Below are positions 51,961 to 64,000 of a stretch of DNA of 64,000 nt, piece by piece (within the stretch, counting starts at the first letter, position 1; each line of letters begins with the position of its first letter). Under the pieces are notes generated by a model. The model made no database searches. It was given only the letters and a program-made list of their open reading frames with translations, and had not been told where the DNA came from. The position numbers were made by a program, and so were the translations under genes. Origin of the DNA: Trichinella spiralis (lineage: Eukaryota; Nematoda; Enoplea; Trichinellida; Trichinellidae); NCBI GenBank assembly GCA_000181795.3, contig CM012955.1:10563708-10627707 (forward strand). Direction: 5' to 3'.

Positions 51961-53643
51961 ATGTTAGGTACACTCAAAAGCTGTCTTCTGTTAAAAGTGC
52001 GTTCTTCAGGTCGAGTGCCTTTTGCGGTTCGTGCTCTGGCATACGCTTCTACCATGAGTTCAGTTTACGAGACAGTCGCCCGTGGCAATTTGTATTCACC
52101 AAATTATCGTTTGTTTTACAGTATGTTTTTTCAATTGAATTGTATATTTTAGATTCACTTTGTGTTTCTTTATCTGAAACGGATTCGCCCGATTTTGGAG
52201 CAGTTCCGTTGTTAATTGTTGATGCATCATGTGAATTTATCGTGCCCAAACGTTTTGAAATGGAACTTTATTTTTAGAGAAAAACAACCAGTTCATATCT
52301 CCCTGGCATGATATTCCGCTTTATGCCGATGAAAATGCTAAAGTGTACAACATGATAGTGGAAAATCCGCGATGGACAAATGCGAAAATGGAAGTCAGTT
52401 GATGTGCGAAAAGGGTAGATTTGCGCTTTATTGGAAATTTTCAGATAGCTACTACTGAACCGATGAATCCAGTTAAGCAAGACCTTAAAAAAGGCAAAGT
52501 ACGTTTTATTGATAACTGTTTTCCTTATCATGGTTATATATGGAACTACGGCGCTTTGCCTCAAACTTGGGAAAACCCATTCAACATCAATTCTCATACT
52601 TCTGCAAACGGCGATAATGATCCAATTGACGCTTGTGAAATTGGACAGCGTGTATATGCTTCATTGATTTGCTTTATGCTTGGTTTTTTTATTATTATTA
52701 CTAGTTTATTTTATTTTTAGGTTGCTAAAAGAGGCGAAGTCCTTCAAGTGAAACTTTTGGGTCTGATTGCACTTATTGATGAAGGTTAGAAATGATTCAT
52801 TATTCATCAAAATGATTCACGCTGTTCAATGACTAATGGTTGAAATTTTATTGATTTTTTCCAGTGTAGCAATGGAAAAAGAAAAATATTTACTTTTTTT
52901 TATTGAATTTTAATTTCTCTCTCTTTGAAGGCGAAACTGATTGGAAACTTATTGTGATTGACGTACGTGATCCACTGGCAAACAAGTTGCACGGTATGAT
53001 GATGATGAGGATTCAGGTGGTGCTGGTTGGTGGAAATTGTTTTTAAATATTTTCAGATATTACCGACGTGGACATTCACCATCCCGGTCTTCTTCAGGTG
53101 ATTATTCTTTTATTATAATTTTTATTTTTATTGATAATTAATGCGTTTGTTCCATGTTAGAATAATTTTTGTTTCATTGCAATGCTATGAGAAATATGAA
53201 ATGCTTTAGGCGACGAAAGAATGGTTGAAAATATACAAAATTCCCACCGGAAAGCCGGCAAACAAGTTTGGACTTAATGGAATGTATCAAAATAAGGTGA
53301 ATTATATACTGCTGAAGTGTTTTCAACGTTGAAAAATTCTTATTTTGAGATTGTAGGATTTTGCTGCAAATGTGATTGCTGAAACGCACGAATTTTGGAA
53401 GAAACTTACCGCCAAACCTGAAAACACTGAACTGTGCTGGTATGGCTGAGAATGAATTTTATTCAAAAAATCAATTATTCCAATTGTCTAAATTATCATA
53501 GTTCTACTTGCACCGATGATTCACATTTCATGAATAAAATTACCCAAGAAGAAGCGATGAAAATTGTGGCAAGTACTCCTGATCAAGGTGAAGCTGAACC
53601 GATCGATCCCATTGTCGACACTTGGCACTACATTTCTGCTTGA
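51961..53643 (+). CDS. PPA2: Soluble inorganic pyrophosphatase (family I), mitochondrial leader
   Basis: It hydrolyses pyrophosphate to two phosphates with Mg2+. Exon 1 (51961-52120) begins [20 protein letters not shown], an acid-free Arg/Lys/Ser leader of the mitochondrial type, then an in-frame second ATG at 52054 starts [20 protein letters not shown]. Exon 2 from 52278 gives [19 protein letters not shown] and PRWTNAKME, then [31 protein letters not shown] and the signature [12 protein letters not shown] with the metal-binding aspartates. [15 protein letters not shown] and the C-terminal [20 protein letters not shown] with KFGLNGMY follow the human PPA1/PPA2 order. The protein ends [15 protein letters not shown], like human DVDKWFHH. 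Two starts suggest mitochondrial and cytosolic forms. AATAAA at 53848-53853. Confidence 0.95.
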
Positions 53644-53654
53644 AAAACACATAC

Positions 53655-53669
53655 GTACATATATACATA

Positions 53670-53704
<35 letters not shown>
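53655..53704. repeat. (TA)n microsatellite in the pyrophosphatase 3' UTR
   Basis: Alternating TA with a short GTGTG block directly after the stop codon, ahead of the AATAAA at 53848-53853. Confidence 0.85.
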
Positions 53705-54426
53705 GTAGTTGGTGACTGACTGCACTTTTAAACAGTATTCACGGTTTATGTGTTTAAGTGGATTTTTTTTAATCTTAATATTTACTGACACATTGGTTGC
53801 ATACATAGTTGAGAGACGTATATCATTATAACTTAATAATTTATTTTAATAAATATTCTGGTTTTTTTTTTGGGAAAAGTATACAGCTCACTAATGCTGT
53901 ATATGAGTGATCAGTTGTATTGATTATAATTAAATGAATTTGGCTAAAATAAACAATGAACAAACAACCAGAGAATGTTGTTGAGATTTTTTTATTTATA
54001 TCTATAACCATTTAATGTAAATTTTAAAAATATTTTTTCTTTGAGTAACTTGGGATTTTGTTTGTTATTCGGATTGCGCAGTAAATGGAACATGTATGTT
54101 TCATTTTACGCGAATGTAAACAAGAGTAAAATGTGCAAATGTTTTACATTTAGTTTACGAAAAGTTTTTGTTTTTATGGTTGTTTTGTGGTAACATGTGT
54201 TTTTTATGGTAACAATAAATTTTGTTTTGTAATAATGAGATTCAGAAAAATTAAAATTGCGCATTTAGGAAAAGGCAACCGCGTGAAAACCATATAACAC
54301 TTTGATATACTGCTTTCGTACAGTTTGAGATTATAAATTAAAGCAATTGTCTCACATACACAACAAGCAAAACAGTAAAGTTCAGTTTATTACAGATAAG
54401 CTTTATCATATTCTTTCTGTGCTACA
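53705..54426. other. Convergent 3' region, pyrophosphatase and PP1-motif protein
   Basis: Holds the rest of the pyrophosphatase 3' UTR (AATAAA at 53848-53853) and the 3' side of the next minus-strand gene. No gene is supported. Confidence 0.6.
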
Positions 54427-54991
54427 TTATGCAAATGTCACGCGTTTTTCACCTATTCCTGTTTTTCTCTGCCTTTTAGGCGAAGGCGTTTTCAGAATCC
54501 CCTTCAAAGGAGGCTGTGGTGCTTTGGCCGAGGAAGGTTTACTTTTATTCGCATTCTTTGTATTCACCTTCTTCACTTTGAGCTGAATGAACTTTTCGAA
54601 AGCAACCACACTCTCCTGCTGTTTTTTAAGAAGCTGTCGTTCACGGATGGCTTTGATACGACTAGATCTTCTCAAACCGGTAGCATTTCCCTCGCCCGCC
54701 TAGAAGTTGATAAAAGCATTTTTTTTGGCTAACAGCTCAGCTAGTCATTTCAAATAATGAAATTACAATTAAGAGCTATTCAGTGGAAATCTATAAAAGT
54801 TTATAAACATCAAATATAAAATTGCATCAAATTAATTAATAGTTATATAACAAATAATAATAAAGTACGCATGCAAATTTGCATACTTAAGTAAACAAGA
54901 AATTGGTGCAAACAATAATTAAATATATATATACCTTTGAATCGTTAGTCACTGATTGAATTTCAGCGTCAGTTTTCACGGAATTTTCCAT
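54427..54991 (-). CDS. Small basic nuclear-like protein with C-terminal RVTF (PP1-docking) motif
   Basis: Two minus-strand exons, 54935-54991 and 54427-54699, join at phase 0 to 109 aa. The start MENSVKTDAEIQSVTNDSK is acidic. The second exon is strongly basic: GLRRSSRIKAIRERQLLKKQ, KVKKVNTKNANKSKPSSAKA, then KGILKTPSPKRQRKTGIGEK and the C-terminus RVTFA. RVTF fits the RVxF docking motif for protein phosphatase 1, and GILKTP followed by R-V-[ST]-F recalls KNL1 and some mitotic PP1 partners. TPSPKR could be a CDK site. I do not recognise the family and the rest has low complexity. An acceptor-like TATTTATTTTCCAG abuts the ATG, so the true start could also lie in an upstream exon. Confidence 0.72.
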
Positions 54992-56512
54992 CTGGAAAAT
55001 AAATAAATTAGTGCTGCAAAAACTTAGCAGAAAATAATTTAACACGACACGCGAAAATATAAACATTCAAATTTGTCTGTCCAGCTCGTCTGTCAAATTC
55101 AAACTGTCGTAGAACTGTAACTAGAAAAAAGAATTACTAATTCGATTCACTATCACAGAGTGATTTCAAACAAAAAAACAACTCGCAACTACTTCTGTTT
55201 TGTAAAATTAGAAAACTGATATTCAAGTACAAGTGTAATAAAAATTGTTAGAAAATCAGTTAGATAATTTAAAAAATAATATATACTTAGCAAAAACTTT
55301 ACAGTGAATGATGGATTCCACAAATAGAAAGAAATGGAATGATTTCAGAAAGCAATATTTATCACGTCCTACTTATTTGAATTTTGAATTTCATCTCACG
55401 TGATCATTTCATTATATGTAGCAAGCCGTTGCTATGATTGGCTACTTTCACCAAAATTTAAAGACAGCAACGTCTAAGAGATGGGCAGTGTTACGCTGCT
55501 GTCCTTTATACAAAAAAAATGTTCTGTGTAGTAATTCAATACTGTAAATATACTACAGTAGACAATAAATGAATGTAAAAAACAAAACCTAAAAAATACA
55601 ATTGTTTTCTATAAAGCTGCCATGTATTTCCGCTTTTCCTTCGTAAATTCATACATTTTCACGACTTTTATGTTGAAATAATTCATTTCAGCATGGTACT
55701 ACAAAACGCCTGCATTTAATTCAAAATAGTCAAACTGTCATTTTATTATTTGCATTTTATTTTTTTATCCACCAGATAATAATTGATTAAAATTAATTCT
55801 TCATCCGAATCAAATTTTACTGTTTTTTATAATTTTCCAAATTTACCGTTCAAAGATAGTAGGCGTTTTTCAAATAAATGCATTGAAGAAATATCGTAAT
55901 TGTAGTTGTCTATTATTATTATAATTTAAACTTGATTCAAGGTTCAGTATGACTGAGGTTACAAATTTAATTTTTCAATTAAAATAATTTTTATTAAAAC
56001 AAAGTTAATTTGCCGTTGAAATACAGCGCAATTAAACCAGGAAGTAAAAGGGGTTGTTTACGCGTTCGTTGTGCGCGATCACTTTACTGGTCCGGTAGCG
56101 ATATCATTAACGCATCGCTTCCTATCTGAATTAACGCGACTTGCCATAGCCTGAGGCACGTTCACAAAGTGCGCTTCAATATAAGCAATTTCAGATATAG
56201 CATCTACCCTGGCTGAAGACTAATTTCTCTACCGCCAAGACCGTTCCCAAAGTGTGTATTTATAAAGAAACAGAGTTCTGAATTTGGATATTTCTTTTTT
56301 TAATGAAAAGTTCAAATAAAATCATAATCTGGTTAAGTTAATGCACATTCAATGCTATGAACAACGATAAACATATGCTCATAACGTTGAAATAGTGAAC
56401 GTAAATTTCTGTCACTAGTCCTGATCTGATACGTGACTATCAGCTCCACTCGTGCTAGAACTAAACGTCAAAAAAGTCGCCGATTAAAATAACTCCATAT
56501 CTATGTTTTAGA
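54992..56512. other. Intergenic region between BORCS8 and the PP1-motif gene
   Basis: About 1.5 kb, AT-rich with a less AT-rich patch at 56030-56240. Stops are dense and no family was recognised. If the GT at the BORCS8 stop codon is a working donor, part of this could be an intron of that gene. Confidence 0.5.
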
Positions 56513-57496
56513 TTACCTTTCTTTTTCTTCTTCTTTAGCTAATTCAGCTGCAACATCAGTGCCTACACTTTCTTCACTACTTTGTTCATCATCGTTTTGC
56601 ATACTATCCGGGTAATCGGACACTGGAGTCGATACAGTACTTCGACTGGCAATTGATTCTGTCATTTTGTCCATGGAAAAAGATTTTTCTATATATCCGA
56701 GCGATTTCGCTTTACGCATTTCTTGCAATTTAAAATCTTCCGCTGCTTTACGATACTTCTTATTAAGTAGATGTCTAAATTTTAATTCACTAGTAGGAAA
56801 TGGACAATCTACAAATGATTACGAAACAATCTCATGCACGTATACATGCATATACAAACCTTTTATTTCGCTCAAAATCCAACTGTTGCTTAAGGCGTAA
56901 ACAACTGCGCAAATTTTCATGTATGCTATTAAAAACGCTCATCGATGATGTTATATCTTCAACAGCTCTGAATAAAATAAACAAGATTTATTGTCCAATC
57001 ACGAAAAAGACAGCTTACGTTATAGCATTGTTTATATCAAAACAAACACCTTCTACACGTTCGTTCATTTTCTGGATTTTTTGCTAAAAATTGTAATACA
57101 GATGCGGGAAAAAGATAATTTTCTCAACAATTATGCAAATTTTTCCATAAAAGTATTTGCGCAAATAAAAATTCCTATGCAACACGGTCCACGCAATGCA
57201 TTCATATAAAGTTTTTCCCCCAAAAGAAAATAATATATATTTGAAATTCACGTTATAAAAATAGGATCAAAATAAATCGCTCACCTGCATTTCAACTAAA
57301 GCTGGCACCGACTTTCGAATGTGCTCTTCAATTCTGTACAAGCCGAGCGTCGGCTCGTGTGCAACCATATACAAACATTCGGACAGATCATCACAAGCTT
57401 GCATGAAATAACAATTAATAATTCAATTTAATAACGACAACAATTTCCATTACTCTTCCGACATTTTTGTTCCAAATCTTTTTCCACTGGTTCCAT
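56513..57496 (-). CDS. BORCS8: BORC complex subunit BORCS8 homologue
   Basis: BORC sits on lysosomes and recruits ARL8 and kinesin for their movement. Minus-strand exons: 57454-57496 (MEPVEKDLEQKCRK), 57285-57397, then exons near 57015-57085, 56859-56967 and 56513-56775. The first two give DDLSECLYMVAHEPTLGLYR and IEEHIRKSVPALVEMQ, against human KFTESVYVLANEPSVALYRL. Then IQKMNERVEGVCFDINNAIT, AVEDITSSMSVFNSIHENLR and SCLRLKQQLDFERNKR match the remaining helices. All phases checked agree. The human protein is 119 aa and stops about here; this one adds some 80 residues rich in Ser, Glu, Asp and Lys (KKYRKAAEDFKLQEMRKAKS onward). The final TAA overlaps a good donor (GAAAG/GTAATC), so the end may differ. 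Confidence 0.83.
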
Positions 57497-57871
57497 TTGA
57501 CAAGCAGACGACCAATAATAACCGAAACGTCACTCCACAGTGCGTGAAAATTATTCCATTTACTAAAAAAAGTCAACTTCATTTATATTCATACAAATGT
57601 ACACAGATGAAGAAATAAAAAATGAAATGAAATTGAATTGAATGGAAAAAATTCCATCTCACCTCAAAAAATTTCAAATTGTTTTCAATATGCAATGAAT
57701 GCTATAAAAAAGAATACTGTATCTTTTCTACAGCAACACTTTATTGTGAAAAAATAATTTAAAAAATGGAAAATTTGTTAAAGTAACATCGTTCAACTGA
57801 CAACAAAACAGCTTCTCGAAATAGAATCAACCACTTGCAACGCAATTTCAAATTTTATTTATTTAAATTGT
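57497..57871 (-). other. Short gap between mS27 and BORCS8, same strand
   Basis: Only 375 bp separate the mS27 stop (57872) from the BORCS8 ATG (57496). Reading in the direction of transcription, overlapping AATAAA signals lie at 57854-57863, about ten bases after the mS27 stop. A strong acceptor, TTTTTTTAG, ends at 57563, about 66 bp before the BORCS8 ATG. This order (poly(A) signal, short gap, acceptor, ATG) is that of an internal operon junction resolved by trans-splicing. Confidence 0.5.
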
Positions 57872-59930
57872 TTAAAATCGTTTCCAACGATCGTCAACAG
57901 TTCTTTTCTCCAATTCAGGAACAACATATTCATCATCACTGGGAAGTTTACCGGCAGACACCGACACGTCAGCTTCTTTATAATCCGGGTGGACGGTGTG
58001 CTCCCATTTTGCTTTATTTTCAAAAAAGAATACCACTTCACGTTCTTCTGTCAATTTTTTTCTCAGTTCTGCAATTTCAGCCAGACGTTTCTTCAAATAG
58101 ATCCGCCGCACCTGAAATCACAAAACACAACTAGAGTTCGAATTCATTTTTCCATAATTCATAAAAATTGAACAACAAACTCAAACAGACATTCCATTTG
58201 TATTGGAATAATTGAAATTTGTCAAAAACTACTCGTAACACTCGAAATTTACAACATTCCATAGGCAACTTCTTTCATGATTATTCATCAGGATAAAGAA
58301 AAACAAATTCTAATTCATCATTAAAAGAGCTTTCAAACTTTGACAAATGCATTATCAAAAGAAAAAAAAACAACCAACCTTATTTTCAAGAAGCTGAATG
58401 CGACTTTGATTCCAGCTAGAAATCAAATCAATTTGCTCACTGATGTCTGTTTTTTCCAATTCCGGCAATTCTTTGTTCATTTGATCAAAAAAACTCGCTT
58501 CCAATGAATCATTTGTAAAATGTGCTGAATCTTTTATTTTACTGACCAATTTCTAAATTTTTCACAATTAATTAAAAATGAAAATAACAATTCAAAAAAT
58601 TTACTGATAATTCTTGATCAACAACCGACTTTTCTGTCTGATCATTTTCCTCTTTTGGTTGATCATCCAACAACATAAATTTAAGCTTAACAAATGAATA
58701 AATGTGAAATAAAATTTAAAAAAAACAACACTTCAACTTACAGCATCCGCATGTAGTTGCAGATCAGATGTTTCACAGTATTGCTTTAATAATTTTACAA
58801 GACGATCATGTTTATTCCATAACTTTAAGCCTAATGCACGGCAGCTGTGAATTGCAGGACTATCCGGAAGATGTTCGCTCATCCACAAGATGGTCTTGCC
58901 AACGAGCTGTCTTGGTTCTTCCAAATCGAAATGATCATCAAATACAGGATTTTTCAAATATGGTATTTTAAAAATTAACTAAAATATTCACTGCAATATG
59001 ACAATTCAAACATAAAAAAATAACGACTAAATTACGTCTTCTTCCTCTTCATTGTTCATATTTCTAAAACTGCATGGAATGGTAATCCAAGATTGATCAC
59101 CAGAAAACAACCACTTCAAGCAGCTGTAAACAGACAGCCAACATGTACTCAATCTGAATTCTTCTTGTTTCATCATGTGGCAGGCTATTTTGGTTGCAAC
59201 TAAACATATTAAAACGTCATTCATCAACCATTACAGTATTCTTCTGTTTTGATATTTTTACATGAAAATTTATCCTGAATAATGAAATAATTCATCGCAA
59301 TGTTAGCTGCAAATGCATCTGGAAAAAGCCCATAATTTATCTAAACCAATAAATTGTCAAAATCGTAGCGCCAAAAAATTCTCCTCACCGGATCATCTAT
59401 CATTTCCATGAACAAATCTTCGCAGCCAAGATGTAAAAACGATCGAACTAATGCATGATGTGTCGATGGTAGAATTGAAGCGCTCATTTTCGTATGACGA
59501 ATTCTGAATATTTTCATTAATTCATATTTTTAAATATTAATATAATTTTTACTTATAAATGCAGCTCTTCAATTCGTCCAAATGATCTTTCCTCTGCACC
59601 AAATTCACTGCCTGTAAAATATCACATTCACCAAAATCGTGCTGCTTGTATAATAGATAAAAATTGCACTTACAACGTCGAGATCAATGGGACTGGCAAC
59701 TTTCTTACCCAAAAATTGTTTACGCAAATCGGTAATAAATTCATCTGAAATTTACAATACCATGATCAACAGTTGGAACGGATACTAATGATCACTGTCA
59801 TACCAGTATCTACGTTTTTAAATATAGGAGCTTCTAATCGTTTGCGCCATTCTTCAGAGCAGTCATACGCAGCGGACAGAAGGAATCGTTTGGAACACTG
59901 AAAATTTTGGCGCCAAAAATTCTGCAGCAT
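57872..59930 (-). CDS. MRPS27: Mitochondrial small-subunit ribosomal protein mS27
   Basis: mS27 is a helical-repeat (PPR-like) protein of the metazoan mitoribosomal small subunit. The first coding exon (59804-59930) reads MLQNFWRQNFQCSKRFLLSA and AYDCSEEWRKRLEAPIF, matching human KRYLLSSAYVDSHKWEAR. Later exons give DEFITDLRKQFLGKKVASPI, RKDHLDELKSCIYK, RSFLHLGCEDLFMEMIDDP with INYGLFPDAFAANIAMNYFI (human [20 protein letters not shown]), CHMMKQEEFRLSTCWLSVYS, QLVGKTILWMSEHLPDSPAI and a coiled-coil end RRIYLKKRLAEIAELRKKLT. The short basic start fits a mitochondrial presequence. TTTTTTTCAG ends 27 bp before the ATG. It lies upstream of and close to BORCS8 on the same strand. Confidence 0.88.
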
Positions 59931-61096
59931 CAACACTCGCAATTTAGAAAACTTAATCTGAAAAAAATTCAAAATTACGCTACAGTGATCACTTGGTTAG
60001 ATGTTACAGATCAATAATTTCGCAAACATTTTTTCAAATATAAAAATTCTCCAACAAACATCAGAAAATAAAACATCTATCACAGTAACAGCGTCACTGT
60101 ACACATAACGTGTATTCACTTATACCTCTACACCATTTAAAATGGAATTAGTGTCATTTGCTTACAATATGATAGTTTAGAATTGTACAAATATAATTAT
60201 TAATTTGGAAAAATTTATTCAGTAACAAACAATACACCATTAACGTTAAAATGCATTGAGTTCCAGATAAAGCAGCAAAATTTTTACTTCAATGTAGTTT
60301 AATATAAATCAATTACAACAAATTCATCAATTTCCCTCCAGCTTTCCATGTTCAAAATAAATGGAAGCTATACACCGACAAAATGTAAAACATTCTGCAT
60401 AATTCTCGTACGCTTATTGAATTTAACAGTTGAATCAGCAGTCGAACATCAGTTGCAAATAATATCGATTCGATGAAATTCTTAATAAAAATTACCGTAT
60501 CTGAAAAGCAGGTAAAAATACGGTGGAGTATTTTTATTAACCAATATTGCGACTAATTTCAATAAAGCAATGCTTGACATCAAAACCAGTGTTTTATTTT
60601 TAGTAAAAAAAATAATATATAAAACATGATTTTAATATTTTCACTGTTTGCATACATTATTGTTCAAAGTACATGTTCTGTTGTTTAAGTGATGCTGCAT
60701 TAATTTACTCATATGAAAAATTTTTTTAACTTATTTTTAACTAAATTGACTCATTTTTACATCAGAAGCAACAATTAGGATATTCTACGTAATTTCTTTA
60801 ACGCCAAAATATGACTGTGTAATATATTTTCTTTTATGATTTATTTGGATGCGCGAATAATAAATTAATATAAATTAAGTTATAAAAATTATTTTATTGC
60901 TTTTTTTAAACATGGAAAGTAAAAATAAATGGAAAAATAAAGGAAATTTTAAATAAAAAGAAAGGAACCATATGTTAATAATAAATTTGATATTACTTTA
61001 AAATTGAACTTTAAACAATATTCACTTTAAGCTTAACAACTTTTGTTTAATCAATTTAAACAAAATGAAATTTCAGTTTTGTTTAAAGTACTTGAG
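59931..61096. other. Divergent intergenic region between mS27 and kinesin-13
   Basis: About 1.2 kb, AT-rich, with no supported gene. It must hold the mS27 promoter on the minus strand (not recognised) and ends in the kinesin TATA box. Confidence 0.55.
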
Positions 61097-61106
61097 TATA
61101 TAAAAG
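61097..61106 (+). promoter_or_regulatory. TATA box of the kinesin-13 gene
   Basis: TATATAAAAG, followed by GGG, is a consensus TATA box 62 bp before the kinesin ATG at 61168. Transcription would begin near 61130, where GTCATTTTG resembles an initiator. No acceptor-like sequence lies between it and the ATG, in contrast to most genes in this window. Confidence 0.65.
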
Positions 61107-61167
61107 GGGTACTATCGGTGGTTTAGTCATTTTGCGATTTTGGTGAGGTAGGCGTTGGTGACAAAGT

Positions 61168-64000
<2,833 letters not shown>

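Overview
This is a eukaryotic nuclear window: AT-rich, with genes broken into many short exons by mostly 40-150 bp introns (AAG/CAG-GT donors, T-rich-AG acceptors). Protein similarity recalled from animal families shows metazoan genes throughout. Most genes have an acceptor-like T-rich AG 0-65 bp before the first ATG, as expected where a spliced leader is trans-spliced. With the compact introns and a secreted TSP1/chitin-binding protein, this points to a nematode. A Trichinella-like clade I worm is my best guess, but it is an inference, not something read from a marker gene.

Layout. 1-4215 is a tandem array of a 1285-bp AT-rich satellite: three units plus the decayed head of a fourth, the first unit carrying a ~544-bp insertion. 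4216-6709 is non-coding with microsatellites. 6710-9024 (-) is a complete five-exon Y-box cold-shock RNA-binding protein. 9025-13362 is intergenic. 13363-30187 (-) is one very large VPS13-family lipid-transfer gene, from its canonical MVFES start to its C-terminal PH-like end. 30188-33582 is intergenic and holds a tRNA-derived SINE flanked by a perfect 10-bp duplication. 33583-35494 (+) is the SMC5/6 subunit NSE4. 36771-39540 is a tandem duplication of a small C2H2 zinc-finger gene, the upstream copy decayed and the downstream copy (38420-39085) intact. 40584-42533 (+) is a secreted protein with two thrombospondin type 1 and two chitin-binding (CBM14-like) domains. 44521-47290 (+) is Rabin8/RAB3IP, a Rab8 exchange factor. 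48215-50458 (-) is the nuclear actin-related protein ACTL6/BAF53. 51961-53643 (+) is a soluble inorganic pyrophosphatase with a mitochondrial-type leader and an in-frame internal start. 54427-54991 (-) is a small basic nuclear-looking protein ending in a PP1-docking motif. 56513-57496 (-) is BORCS8 (BORC complex) and 57872-59930 (-) is the mitochondrial ribosomal protein mS27; the two lie close together on the same strand and may share a transcript. 61168-64000 (+) is a kinesin-13 microtubule depolymerase with a TATA box, cut by the window end.

The genes are mostly unrelated housekeeping functions: RNA binding, lipid transfer at contact sites, DNA repair, vesicle traffic, chromatin, phosphate metabolism, lysosome positioning, mitochondrial translation and spindle dynamics. 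I found no CRISPR, rRNA or intact tRNA gene and no intact coding transposon. The most unusual items are the SINE with its duplication, the satellite array with its insertion, the live/dead zinc-finger pair, the TSP1-CBM14 protein, a GC-AG intron in NSE4, the possible mS27-BORCS8 operon and an altered switch II residue in the kinesin.
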